Shown in pieces: positions 47,986 through 56,254 of a stretch of 64,000 nt of DNA. How positions within the stretch are numbered: the stretch's first letter is position 1; each line of letters opens with the position of its first letter. Source of the DNA: Pelagibius sp037652055 (GTDB lineage Bacteria; Pseudomonadota; Alphaproteobacteria; Kiloniellales; Kiloniellaceae); NCBI RefSeq assembly GCF_037652055.1, contig NZ_JBBKAH010000004.1, positions 360,925 to 424,924 of the forward strand, given 5' to 3'. The notes under the pieces are model-generated. The model did not search any database. It was not told the origin of the DNA and was given only the letters and a program-made list of their open reading frames with translations. Made by a program: the position numbers and the translations under genes.

Positions 47986-48591
47986 TTACGACGTCTTCGG
48001 CAGGGTCTTGTCGGTCTTGCCGCTGACCTGCGCGCTCACCCGGTCCATCGCCGTTTCCCAGAGGGCGATGGCGTCGCCGAAGAACTCGGCGAAGACGGAG
48101 AGGGGGTCGGGCTGGGGGGCGACGATGCGGACCTCGACGTCGCCGTCCTGGAAGGTCAGCCGGTCGGCGAACTTGCGCGCGACGTGTTGCATCTTCACGT
48201 TTTCCGGCAGGCACAGCAGGAAGAGGCTGGTGAAGCCGCGGTTGCGCGCGATGAGCAGCGCTTCTTCCAAGAGGCGCGTGCCGATGCCGTGGTTCTGATA
48301 CGCCGGCTCGACCGTCACCGAGAGCTCGCCGGTCTTTTGGCTGTCCGGATTGTTGGGGGAGGGGTTCGGCGTGCCGCAGTCGCGCAGCTCGGCGACGCCG
48401 CGCAGGACGCTGCCCTCGAAGGCGCCGACGATCCAGGTCTGGTCCCACTGGATGGCATCGACGTAGGCGAGGATCACCGCCGGCGCGACGATGTGGCCGA
48501 AGCGCAGGCGGCGCGCGTCGTCGTCCAGCCGCAGCAAGTGGTCCTTCAGGACCGCGGTCTCGTGCGCAAGCAGCTTGCGGAAGACGAGCAT
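47986..48591 (-). CDS. GNAT-family N-acetyltransferase
   Basis: 201-residue acetyl-CoA-dependent acyltransferase. The acetyl-CoA-binding motif A is seen as LSVTVEPAYQNHGIGTRLLE, followed by ARNRGFTSLFLLCLPENVKM. The N-terminus MLVFRKLLAHETAVLKDHLL is typical of a GNAT subgroup also found fused to acyl-CoA synthetases. The acceptor is unknown. The start at 48591 is the first ATG of the conserved part. It converges with tRNA-Glu. Confidence 0.85.
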   Translation of the reverse strand: MLVFRKLLAHETAVLKDHLLRLDDDARRLRFGHIVAPAVILAYVDAIQWDQTWIVGAFEGSVLRGVAELRDCGTPNPSPNNPDSQKTGELSVTVEPAYQNHGIGTRLLEEALLIARNRGFTSLFLLCLPENVKMQHVARKFADRLTFQDGDVEVRIVAPQPDPLSVFAEFFGDAIALWETAMDRVSAQVSGKTDKTLPKTS

Positions 48592-48748
48592 GGGTGAAAC
48601 TCCGGCAGGGTCGCCGGCGCCGGGTCGACGTCGGACCGAGAAGGGGCCTCGCCCGGCCGCGCTTCCATCAGCGCAGCCGGGGCGGCAGGTTCGGTCTTTG
48701 GACGACTGGTGCCGTAAAGCGGGCGCGTTACTGGGCGGCAGGGCCCGT

Positions 48749-48982
48749 TCAGGCGCGGTGCGGCATCGCGGTCCGGGCGCCGCTGTCACCGCGCCGGTGG
48801 AACAGTCCGGCGATACGGCGGTAGCTGGCGGTCAGGAAGGCCGCGATGGCCTCGGCCTGCATGCGCTTGCCTTCGGCGATGTGACGTTCGATCTCGGCGC
48901 CGGTGATCACCGTGCCGCTGACGAGGATGCCGGTCTTGCCGGCGGTCGGCCCCATGCTGAGGTCCTGGCTTTGGTGCTGCAT
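48749..48982 (-). CDS. Small unknown protein, 77 aa
   Basis: I do not know its function. The N-terminal half includes GILVSGTVITGAEIERHIAE and the C-terminal half has a helix KRMQAEAIAAFLTASYRRIA ending in a basic tail. The helix resembles the short alphaproteobacterial RSP_7527-type proteins, but I cannot confirm this. GAGAAGGATG precedes the ATG. It is 157 bp upstream of, and co-directional with, the GNAT gene. The 263 bp on its other side hold a moderately A+T-rich stretch and no gene that I can see. Confidence 0.6.
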   Translation of the reverse strand: MQHQSQDLSMGPTAGKTGILVSGTVITGAEIERHIAEGKRMQAEAIAAFLTASYRRIAGLFHRRGDSGARTAMPHRA

Positions 48983-49245
48983 GTCGAAACATCCTTCTCT
49001 TGAGGTTTCATGCGGAGCACCTCCCTAAACTCTGTGCACTGTTGCAGCGCACCGTTAAAAATTAGTGAGATTCGAGCGGCTTGCAAGTGAAATGCTGCGA
49101 TGCAGCAATGTCATGCGCTGACTGCATGGCTGAGCGGGCAAAAGCCGTTTCCAGACCAACGGATCTCTGGAGGCAGGCGAATGGAATTCCCGCCCTGCTG
49201 CCGGCTTTGACGCTCCGGTAAGGCTTTCGGCTTAGCTTCCGGGCC

Positions 49246-49725
49246 ATGAACCGGGCCCGATTCGCCGCTCTTTGCCTCAGCCTCCTGTGTCTCGGCCTTG
49301 CCTGGGCCGGGGCCGGACTGCTCGCGGGCGCCCAGAACGCCGCCCGGGCGGCGGAAACCCTGCCGGTCGGCCCTCAAAAACCGCAGGTCCGCGGCATGCC
49401 GCCGGTGCCGGAGGTCAAGCGCCTGCCGGTCAATCCGCAGCAGACCTCCAACCTGCTGTTCGAGGACGACCAGCGGATCGAGGACTTCGACCTCGACCGC
49501 GGGCTGAGCCGGCTGTGCCGGGAAGGGCGCTTCCGCCAGCAGCGCGAGCACCTCTTCATCGTGCGCCTGGGCGGCTATGTCCACGGCGCGGTGATCGGGG
49601 GCTTCTGGGGGCTCTATGACCCGGAGCGCCTGGCGGTCCCCAATCTGGTCTATGCCCTGCGCGGCCAGGATACCGGGCGCTGCGAGGTCCGTGTCCTGCG
49701 CCACCTGACGGATTTACGTCCCTGA
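49246..49725 (+). CDS. Exported protein of unknown function, 159 aa
   Basis: Begins with a signal peptide (LCLSLLCLGLAWAGAGLLAG) cut probably after NAARAAE. The mature part has a proline-rich start (GMPPVPEVKRLPVNPQQ) and then a compact domain with two cysteines, one in SRLCREGRF and one in TGRCEVRVL, which could form a disulfide. I recognise no family. It runs in the same direction as the next small gene. Confidence 0.6.
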   Translation: MNRARFAALCLSLLCLGLAWAGAGLLAGAQNAARAAETLPVGPQKPQVRGMPPVPEVKRLPVNPQQTSNLLFEDDQRIEDFDLDRGLSRLCREGRFRQQREHLFIVRLGGYVHGAVIGGFWGLYDPERLAVPNLVYALRGQDTGRCEVRVLRHLTDLRP

Positions 49726-49856
49726 CCGGTCGGGCGCGCGCGAAGCGGGCCCGATTATTCGTCATAAATCCGTGACTTAACGCAATGCTAAGCAGCCGCT
49801 TCGTAGACTGTTCCCGCAAGTTCATGGGCAAGGTTTTGAGGCGAGGCGGAGTGACG

Positions 49857-50261
49857 ATGGTATCCATCGACGACAGGTTGGGCGAGACCGCCGCAGCCGG
49901 CCACGGGGCGTCCCCCGGCTGGGTTGAACGCGTGCGCGCGCTGCCGCGCGCCATCCCGCGTGCTTTGCCGCTGGCGCTGGCCGGCGGCCTGGCGATCGCC
50001 GCGCTGGCCGTGGGAATCTCGAGCGGCTGGTTCGCCGCGCCGGCGGATGCCGCGCTCTCCGGCGCTGGCGAGGTGACGCTGGCTTCCAGCGGAGCGGGCG
50101 CGACGGATGCCGGCGTCTCGCACCAGGCCTGTGGGCGCATCGAGGAGATCGTCCACACCGCCTGCGGCTACAAGCAGCACGATCACGATGCCGCCGGCAT
50201 CCGCCAGTGCGTCGCCTACGAACTGAAGTACACCATGTGGAGCGCCTACGGCTGCCAGTAG
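49857..50261 (+). CDS. Membrane-anchored unknown protein, 134 aa
   Basis: One hydrophobic helix (residues about 36-59, ALPLALAGGLAIAALAVGIS) is followed by a short periplasmic tail. The tail has four cysteines (QACGRIEE, TACGYKQHD, RQCVAY and the C-terminal GCQ) and a His-rich KQHDHDAAG that could bind metal. A GGCGGAGTG site precedes the ATG. No family is recognised. A two-way terminator follows. Confidence 0.55.
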   Translation: MVSIDDRLGETAAAGHGASPGWVERVRALPRAIPRALPLALAGGLAIAALAVGISSGWFAAPADAALSGAGEVTLASSGAGATDAGVSHQACGRIEEIVHTACGYKQHDHDAAGIRQCVAYELKYTMWSAYGCQ

Positions 50262-50321
50262 GCTGCCTGACAACTGCGGCCGCGACGGTGCCGATCGGCA
50301 CTGCCCGTGCCGGCCATGAAA

Positions 50322-50349
50322 AAAGGGCCGCCCGCCGGGGTGGCCCTTT
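50322..50349. terminator. Bidirectional terminator-like hairpin
   Basis: AAAGGGCCGCCC pairs with GGGTGGCCCTTT around a four-base loop. Six A residues before and a T-rich tail after let it serve both the 134-residue gene and the convergent 88-residue gene. Confidence 0.75.
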
Positions 50350-50430
50350 CTCGTTTCATGCTTCGGGTCGGATCGGCCAGCCGGCCCACAGGGGCACCGG
50401 TCCGGACGTCGCCCCTCAGGGGCGCGGCCC

Positions 50431-50697
50431 TCAGTGAACCACGGTGGTCTCGCGCTGCCGGGCCACGTAGTTCAGCCCGTGGGAAGTCGCCATGAAGGCG
50501 CGCTCCTGCTGCTGAATGTGAAGGGCATGCAACTCGCGCCCCAGGCTCTCCACCAGCACGGACTTCCAGGAGAGGATGCGCGCGCTCTGCAGCGCCAGCA
50601 CCTTCCGCTTCGCGACACGCGCCGCATCCGACGCCTCCGGCTGCCGCCGTGCCGCTGTTCCCCGCTCTGGTCCCAATTTTGTGTTTGTCGTTGTCAT
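50431..50697 (-). CDS. Small unknown protein, 88 aa
   Basis: Starts at an ATG preceded by GGGAGTC. The sequence is basic, with a disordered N-terminus and a helical core (RVAKRKVLALQSARILSWKS, then VESLGRELHALHIQQQERAF), and has no membrane segment or cysteine. I recognise no family. The A+T-rich DNA upstream has several inverted repeats that may regulate it. Confidence 0.55.
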   Translation of the reverse strand: MTTTNTKLGPERGTAARRQPEASDAARVAKRKVLALQSARILSWKSVLVESLGRELHALHIQQQERAFMATSHGLNYVARQRETTVVH

Positions 50698-50755
50698 TTG
50701 TCCAAGACTCCCATCGCACCACCGAGGTGGCATTCCCGCTTCGCACAAGACCCAA

Positions 50756-50775
50756 GGTAAGTAATGATCCTTACC
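50756..50775. promoter_or_regulatory. Inverted repeat upstream of the 88-aa gene
   Basis: GGTAAG and CTTACC flank TAATGATC, about 60 bases upstream of the 88-residue gene. It may be an operator. Confidence 0.35.
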
Positions 50776-50864
50776 GTGGAGTTAAGCGCAAGTGGGGTGC
50801 AGGCAAATTCGCCAGGGAACACAGCGATGTCACAGGCTCGAACAAGTTAACCGGAATAATCGGA

Positions 50865-50883
50865 CGCATTTACTTAAAATGCG
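50865..50883. other. Perfect inverted repeat in A+T-rich intergenic DNA
   Basis: CGCATTT and AAATGCG flank ACTTA. It lies between the 88-residue gene and the 27-codon frame; nothing else is seen in this part of the gap. Confidence 0.35.
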
Positions 50884-51030
50884 CCGGGACACGCCAGCAA
50901 GAAAGGCCGGGCGCGCGGTGTAATTTCTTCCGGGGATGAGAAGGGCTACCCGCCGCCGCGGCCGGATGGGCGAGGGGGTAGCGCTGCTGCTTCGCGGCGA
51001 GGGCGGTCCCGGCAACTCTCAGGGCAAACC

Positions 51031-51114
51031 TCAGGAGAGGTGCGGGCCTTCCTCGATCAGGGCGGTGAGGCCCCAGAGGGCGAAGTAGATGAAGAGGATC
51101 AGGCGTACGAGCAT
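51031..51114 (-). CDS. Candidate 27-residue membrane peptide
   Basis: The frame begins MLVRLILFIYFALWGLTALI and ends EEGPHLS, giving one membrane helix with a positive start and an acidic end. Nearly all third codon positions are G or C, as in real genes here. I see no strong ribosome binding site, so it could be chance. An A+T-rich inverted repeat lies about 60-90 bases upstream. Confidence 0.35.
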   Translation of the reverse strand: MLVRLILFIYFALWGLTALIEEGPHLS

Positions 51115-51172
51115 CGTAATGGACCCAGGATGGACTACTTGTCACGCAGCCTAGGTTCGCATGCACAGATTA

Positions 51173-51206
51173 AAAATGAGTTTTCCCACAAAGTAATTCT
51201 CATTTT
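51173..51206. promoter_or_regulatory. Long-spaced inverted repeat resembling a metal-regulator site
   Basis: AAAATGAG and CTCATTTT are separated by 18 bases. On the minus strand it contains AATGAGAATTAC, close to one half of a Fur box. It sits between the candidate peptide (minus) and the TPR gene (plus). Confidence 0.3.
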
Positions 51207-51397
51207 CGGCAACTTGCCGGCGTTTGAAATGCAAGACATCTGTCAAATGTTTTGAATGCCTTAGCCTTCCCTTAAGCTCCGCGCCCTATGCTTTGCGGGT
51301 GGTGGAAGATGCGCGGCCGCTGCGGACCGCGCGCCGCCGATCAGGCGGGGGCCCAGACGAACGGCCCGATCCCCGAATGCGATGCGGAGTATCAGGA

Positions 51398-52666
51398 ATG
51401 ATGACAGGATCTATCGGCCGCCTTGTGCGGCTCGCGGGCGTTCTGGCATTGGCGGGCTTCACCGTCGGCTGCGCCGGCCAGCAGCAGGGACCAACAGGCT
51501 CGGCCCCGGCAGGCTTCGGCAAGGATCCCGGAAGCCGGGCGGAGCGCCTGGTCAGCTATTGCGATCGCATGGCCAAGAAGGGCGAGATGGTCACGGCGCT
51601 CGGCCTCTGTGCCCGGGCACACGAGATCGATCCGGACGATCCGGAGACGCTCATGAAAATCGCCGCGCTGCTGACGTCGATGAACCGCCAGCAGGCCGCG
51701 GTGCAGACCTATAACGCACTGCTGGAGCGTCATCCGCGCCATCACGAGGCACGCTACAGCCTCGGCAAGCTCTACATGGAGAGCGGAGAGGTCGCGCTGG
51801 CCGCGATCGAGTTCGAGCACGCCATGACCAGCGATCCGAAGGACCCGCGGCCCTACAACGCCCTCGGCATCCTGCAGGACCAGGCCGGCGCGCACGATGC
51901 CGCCCAGGCACTGTACCGCAAGGCGCTGGAGCAGGATCCGCTAAACACCTCGGCGCGCAACAACCTGGGTCTCTCGCTGGCGCTGAACGGCAAGCGTGAC
52001 GAGGCCATCGCGGTGCTCGCCGAACTGGCCGTCGACACCGAGGGCAGCCAGGGCTCCGAGCGCACGGTGCTGCGCAATCTGGAAGCCGCTTATACGGCCC
52101 GGGCCACGGCCGGCCCTGCCGCGCAGGACGCGCCGCTCAGCGTTCCGGCCAACGTTCCGGATGCCGCGCCGCTCGAGCCGGTGGCCCGCGAACCGCTTGA
52201 TGCGCCCGGCGAAGATCCCGTAGCGGAACCGGCTGCCGCCAAGGCGCCCGACGATCTGCCGCCGGCGCCGCCCGAGGGCGCGCCGACGCCGCTGTTCATG
52301 CCGCCGGCCCCGACGGCCGGTAATCCGCCGCAGTCCGGCGCCCGGTCGGCAGAGCCGGCGCCGCAGGCGAGCGGGCCGCAAGATTCCGTCATTCTGGCGG
52401 CGGCCGAACGGCTGATGGAGCCGCCGGCCTGGGCCGACTTCGAACCGGGCAGCCTGATCGGCACCGAACCGGCCCCGGCGGCCACGCCGGAGACGGCCCT
52501 GCCGCAGAGCGGCGCGCTCGACGATGCCAGCCTGGATCCCGAGGCGAGCGATCCGGTGGACCGGACCCCGGTCGAACGGAGCCCGATGGAAATCGGGGAT
52601 CCGATCCAGCCGGGCGACTACAGCCTCACCCTGCTGGTGATCGAGGGCGGCGACCCCCTCGCCTGA
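51398..52666 (+). CDS. TadD-like TPR lipoprotein
   Basis: 422-residue predicted lipoprotein with signal LVRLAGVLALAGFTV and lipobox VGC. At least three or four tetratricopeptide repeats cover residues about 50-215 (ALGLCARAHEIDPDDPETLM, YSLGKLYMESGEVALAAIEF, YNALGILQDQAGAHDAAQAL). The rest is a long Pro/Ala/Glu-rich, probably disordered tail. The repeats resemble TadD of Flp pilus systems, but no tad genes are nearby. The ATG at 51398 has GGAG nine bases upstream. A strong terminator follows. Confidence 0.75.
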   Translation: MMTGSIGRLVRLAGVLALAGFTVGCAGQQQGPTGSAPAGFGKDPGSRAERLVSYCDRMAKKGEMVTALGLCARAHEIDPDDPETLMKIAALLTSMNRQQAAVQTYNALLERHPRHHEARYSLGKLYMESGEVALAAIEFEHAMTSDPKDPRPYNALGILQDQAGAHDAAQALYRKALEQDPLNTSARNNLGLSLALNGKRDEAIAVLAELAVDTEGSQGSERTVLRNLEAAYTARATAGPAAQDAPLSVPANVPDAAPLEPVAREPLDAPGEDPVAEPAAAKAPDDLPPAPPEGAPTPLFMPPAPTAGNPPQSGARSAEPAPQASGPQDSVILAAAERLMEPPAWADFEPGSLIGTEPAPAATPETALPQSGALDDASLDPEASDPVDRTPVERSPMEIGDPIQPGDYSLTLLVIEGGDPLA

Positions 52667-52690
52667 TCCCCGGCGGCGTGCCCGGAAGAC

Positions 52691-52724
52691 AAAAAAGCCC
52701 CGCTCGCGAGAGCGGGGCTTTTCT
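52691..52724. terminator. Bidirectional rho-independent terminator
   Basis: AAAAGCCCCGCTC and GAGCGGGGCTTTT form a perfect 13-bp stem with a GCGA loop, flanked by A-run and T-run. It serves the TPR gene and the convergent crystallin-like gene. Confidence 0.92.
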
Positions 52725-52756
52725 TATGGCGGGTTCTTGCGAGGGTCAGCCGTCCC

Positions 52757-54445
52757 CTATTGGGTACAGGTGATCTCCTCGAAGCCGTCGCAGAGGAACT
52801 TGTCGCAGATTGAACCGCTGCCGATGAAGACGGTCGGGTAGAGGGCGCCGATGTTCTCCTCCTGGGTCCAGCGCGAGGCACGGGTGAAGCCGCGCGTCTC
52901 GCACCAGGCGTTGGCGGCGGGCTCCCCGCAGCCCTGCTCGTCGGCCAGGCAGAAGTTCAGGCGGTAGACCTGGTGCACCGGGAAGCGGAAGGTTTCCTGC
53001 TGCGGGCCGACCGGCCGCGAGGGCGCCGGGACCGGCTGTACCGGTACCACCGGGACCTGCGGCGCCGGCTGCAGGACCTGCTGCTGCGGTTCCGGTGCGC
53101 TAGGTGGCGCCGGCTGCAGGCCGCCGCTGACCGGTGCCGGCGTGGCAGGCGCAGGTGTGACTGGCGCAGGTGTGACTGGCGCAGGTGAGGCAGGCGCAGG
53201 TGAGGCAGGCACAGCTGCGGCAGCTGGGGGGGCGGCAGGCGCGGGCGTCGCTGCCTGCGGTGCCGGCTGCGGCGTGGGCGCCGGGGCAGGCGTGGCTACC
53301 GGGGCAGGCGTGGCCGCTGGGGCCGGCGTCTCGGTCGGGGCAGGCACGGGGGCCGGTTGGGCCCGTGTTGCCGTCTGGGGTGCCGGCTGCTGCGGCGTGC
53401 TGGGTTCGGACGGTGGCGTGGCACTGGGCGCCGCCTGCGCCGCGGCACTGGGCGCCGCCTGCACAGCGGGTTCAGTGGGCGCGGGTGCTGCGGGGGCAGG
53501 CGCCAGGGCCGCGGCGGCCGGAGCCGCGTCCTCGCGCATGTAGGCATCCAGCGGGCCGCGCAGGTAGCGGATCATCACCGAGCGGACCTTGCGGTCGAAA
53601 TCGTATTCCGACAGGCGGTAGCCGGCGGGGCGCCCGTTATCCAGGCTGGGCAGCGTGATCGAGGTGCCGCTGCAGCCCGGCCCGTCGAACAGCGTGAGGA
53701 TGAAGCGGTGGTCGATGCCCTGGTAGCTGCGGCTGAAGGCCTCGGGCAGCAGGGCGTAGGCCTCGCTGATGCGCACGAAGGCCGGCGCATCGGCTCCGGC
53801 ACCGGGCGCCGCGGCGGGCGTCGTCAGGTCGGTGCAGGCCTCGCGCTGGGGCGGGTTGGGGACCGGCACGAACAGGCGGTTGAAATAGCTCTGGTCTTCG
53901 GACCGGTCGCAGCTGCGGTTGTAGTAGCTGCGCCGTTCCAGCAGCAGGAAGCCCGGCGGCGGTCCGAACTGGCGCCGGTAGGCGATGACCGAGGAATAAT
54001 CGTCGTCCGCGGTCTGCGCCGCCTCATAGAGCCCATCGCTCGCCGTGATCGGCGCGAAGTCGGCCGTCAGGCCCAGCCACCAGGCGTCGGGGTTCTGCGC
54101 CGTGCCCAGGTTGGGCCCGCAAGCGTCGTCGCGGCTGGCGAAGTGGGGGCGCTGGAACAGGATGACGCCGACGCCGGGATCGGCGCGCAGCGAGGCGATC
54201 TTGTCGTTCAGTTCATCGCCGACATAAGGCAGCGCCGCATAGGGCTGATCGGGCGCCAGCGTCAGCGTCTTGGAAGCGCCGGTGAAGTTCGGGCCGGTAA
54301 AGAAGGTGACCCCGTCCTGTGCCATCGCCGCAGCGGGCAACAGCAGCACCGCCAGCGCCGCCGCCAGCAGTGGCCGGCCTGTCACGCTGCCCGCCTGACG
54401 ATTCCTGAACTCCTGGTCGCAACGCCGCTTGCGAAAACGCATCAT
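52757..54445 (-). CDS. Secreted modular protein with beta/gamma-crystallin-like N-terminus
   Basis: 562-residue exported protein. A signal peptide (PLLAAALAVLLLPAAAMAQ) precedes a crystallin-like region beginning DGVTFFTGPNFTGASKTLTL; a second Greek-key-like segment lies near LTLFDGPGCSGTSITL. About 150 residues of Pro/Ala/Thr repeats follow, encoded by many short tandem DNA units (for example SPAPVTPAPVTPAPATPAPV). The C-terminal 75 residues form a Cys-rich domain (FRFPVHQVYRLNFCL, WCETRGFTRAS, GSICDKFLCDGFEEITC), probably disulfide-bonded. I know no function. The start may be 54445 or the next codon. Confidence 0.7.
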   Translation of the reverse strand: MMRFRKRRCDQEFRNRQAGSVTGRPLLAAALAVLLLPAAAMAQDGVTFFTGPNFTGASKTLTLAPDQPYAALPYVGDELNDKIASLRADPGVGVILFQRPHFASRDDACGPNLGTAQNPDAWWLGLTADFAPITASDGLYEAAQTADDDYSSVIAYRRQFGPPPGFLLLERRSYYNRSCDRSEDQSYFNRLFVPVPNPPQREACTDLTTPAAAPGAGADAPAFVRISEAYALLPEAFSRSYQGIDHRFILTLFDGPGCSGTSITLPSLDNGRPAGYRLSEYDFDRKVRSVMIRYLRGPLDAYMREDAAPAAAALAPAPAAPAPTEPAVQAAPSAAAQAAPSATPPSEPSTPQQPAPQTATRAQPAPVPAPTETPAPAATPAPVATPAPAPTPQPAPQAATPAPAAPPAAAAVPASPAPASPAPVTPAPVTPAPATPAPVSGGLQPAPPSAPEPQQQVLQPAPQVPVVPVQPVPAPSRPVGPQQETFRFPVHQVYRLNFCLADEQGCGEPAANAWCETRGFTRASRWTQEENIGALYPTVFIGSGSICDKFLCDGFEEITCTQ

Positions 54446-54681
54446 AAAAACGTCCCCAATTCGACGGGCGCCGCCTGCGCCCGCCCTGATTCTTCTTGTC
54501 GCAATCAATAGCCTCCCCCCGGGGGCTCCTCAACGCCCAAAGACCTACTGCCTGGACTCGAGTCTAGGCCAGCGGTTATGGACAGGCCGCGCGGCGAAAC
54601 GCACACTCGACAGGCCCACACGGCTGCATCGGCGCCGCGACCGCCAGCACTCTCGCCAATTCCAGTCCTAGCTGCAAGACC

Positions 54682-55227
54682 ATGACCGCTTCAAATCAAC
54701 CACCCGTCACGCTCGTCCTCGGCGGCGCCCGGTCCGGCAAGTCGACCTATGCCGAGGCTCTGGTGGAGAGCTGGCCGAGGCCTTGCGTCTATCTCGCGAC
54801 GGCAACCGCCGGCGACGACGAGATGGCCGAGCGCATTGCCCACCACCGCGCCCGGCGCGGCCCGCGCTGGCGCACCCACGAGGAACCGCTGGACCTCGCC
54901 GGCGCGCTGCTGGCGCAGTCGCAAGCCGACAACGTCATTCTTGTGGACTGCCTTACTTTTTGGCTTTCCAATGTTTTATTCGCCGATCTTGATGTGAATA
55001 ATCATTGTGAGCAACTCGTCGCCGCGCTGCCGCGCCTGCCCGGTCCGGTGGTCTTCGTGTCCAACGAGGTCGGCCTCGGGATCGTGCCCGACAACGCGCT
55101 GGCGCGGCGTTTCCGGGACGAGGCCGGGCGGCTGAACCAGGCCGTGGCGGCGGCGGCGCAGTCGGTGGTCTTCATCGCCGCCGGCCTGCCGCTGATCCTG
55201 AAAGAACCTCGGAAGCCGGCGACCTGA
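54682..55227 (+). CDS. cobU: Cobinamide kinase/cobinamide-phosphate guanylyltransferase
   Basis: Phosphorylates adenosylcobinamide and transfers GMP to it in the nucleotide-loop step of cobalamin synthesis (CobU/CobP). The 181-residue protein has the P-loop GGARSGKSTYAE, the ATATAGDDEMAERIAHHRARR block, DCLTFWLSN, VSNEVGLGIVP and a final GLPLILK. An A+T-rich patch at 54950-55018 encodes FWLSNVLFADLDVNNHCE and stands out from the surrounding codon use. No B12 riboswitch box is visible upstream. cobD converges on it with four bases between stops. Confidence 0.94.
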   Translation: MTASNQPPVTLVLGGARSGKSTYAEALVESWPRPCVYLATATAGDDEMAERIAHHRARRGPRWRTHEEPLDLAGALLAQSQADNVILVDCLTFWLSNVLFADLDVNNHCEQLVAALPRLPGPVVFVSNEVGLGIVPDNALARRFRDEAGRLNQAVAAAAQSVVFIAAGLPLILKEPRKPAT

Positions 55228-55231
55228 GCGC

Positions 55232-56227
55232 TCAGGCGAGCAGCAGCCCGGCCATCACGGCGGCGAACAGCAGGCCGCCGGCCGCCAGGTAGAGGTCGAG
55301 CACCCGCGCGAGGTCCTCGGCGCCGACCTCGCGGCGGCCGTCGCCCATCCAGTGATCGTCCACCACCTGGCCGCCGTAGCGGCGCGGCCCCGCCAGCGCG
55401 AGGCCGAGAGCGCCGGCGAGCGCGGCCTCCTGCCAGCCGGCGTTGGGCGAGCGATGCCGGGGCGCATCGCGCAGCATGGCGCGCCAGGCGCCGCCGGCCG
55501 AGGCCGCCGGCAGGACCAGGGCGGCGAGCACGATGAGCAGCCCGGCGAGACGCGCGGGCAGGAAGTTCACGCCGTCGTCGAGCCGCGCGGCCACCTTGCC
55601 GAAGGCCTCGAAGCGCGCGTTCCTGTGGCCGATCATGCTGTCCAGGGTATTGATCGCCTTGTAGGCGAGGAGGCCCGGCAGGCCGAGCAGCAGGAACCAG
55701 AACACCGGCGCCACGAAGCCGTCGGAGAAGTTCTCGGCCGCGGACTCGGCGGCGGCGCGGGCGACGCCGGCGCGGTCCAGGCTGGCGGGGTCGCGCCCGA
55801 CGATATGGCTGACGGCGGTGCGGCCGGCCTCCAAACTCTCGGCAAGCCCGCGGGCGACGGCGCGCACGGCGTCGTAGAGCCCGCGGAAGGCCAGCAGGCT
55901 GCTGGCGATGAGCCCCTCGGCGATCCAGCCGAAGGGCAGGCCGGACAGCAGCGCGTGCAGCGCGGCGCCGAGGCCGCCGGCCAGGGCGACGACCGCCAGG
56001 GTGCAGAGCGCGCCCAGGCCGATGCGGGCGGTGCGGGAGAGGGACTGGCGGTTCAGCGCCCGGGTCAGGAGGTCGATGCTCCTGCCGATCAGCACCACCG
56101 GATGGGGGAGGAGGCTGTAGAGCCAGCGCGGGTCGCCGATGACGAGGTCCGCCGCCATGGCGAGCAGCAGCATGGCCAGCGTGAAGGCCGGCGCCCAGAT
56201 CCCGCCGAGGAGAGGATCCCAGAACAT
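55232..56227 (-). CDS. cobD: Adenosylcobinamide-phosphate synthase CobD/CbiB
   Basis: Membrane enzyme that attaches aminopropanol phosphate to adenosylcobyric acid. The 331-residue sequence begins with a membrane helix then AADLVIGDPRWLYSLLPHPVV. It has AAESAAENFSDGFVAPVFW, AYKAINTLDSMIGH, ARLDDGVNFLPARL and RRYGGQVVDDHWMGDG, all family hallmarks, and several further helices. It converges on cobU, so the two cobalamin genes are adjacent but not in one operon. Confidence 0.95.
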   Translation of the reverse strand: MFWDPLLGGIWAPAFTLAMLLLAMAADLVIGDPRWLYSLLPHPVVLIGRSIDLLTRALNRQSLSRTARIGLGALCTLAVVALAGGLGAALHALLSGLPFGWIAEGLIASSLLAFRGLYDAVRAVARGLAESLEAGRTAVSHIVGRDPASLDRAGVARAAAESAAENFSDGFVAPVFWFLLLGLPGLLAYKAINTLDSMIGHRNARFEAFGKVAARLDDGVNFLPARLAGLLIVLAALVLPAASAGGAWRAMLRDAPRHRSPNAGWQEAALAGALGLALAGPRRYGGQVVDDHWMGDGRREVGAEDLARVLDLYLAAGGLLFAAVMAGLLLA

Positions 56228-56254
56228 GGTGCCTGGCCGGGGCCGCCCTCGCGC

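Noticed and set aside
49776..49792. CtrA-like TTAA-N7-CTAA site before the 134-residue gene
   Set aside because: The second half mismatches the TTAAC consensus, and no cell-cycle gene is adjacent; one degenerate match is expected by chance.
51398..52666. Part of a Flp/Tad pilus locus
   Set aside because: Only TPR similarity to TadD is seen; no tad, rcp or flp gene lies in the window.
54446..54681. Possible cobalamin riboswitch upstream of cobU
   Set aside because: No B12-box-like sequence (GCCACTG or a close variant) or the expected multi-stem core is visible. Only a short palindrome, GACTCGAGTC, is present.
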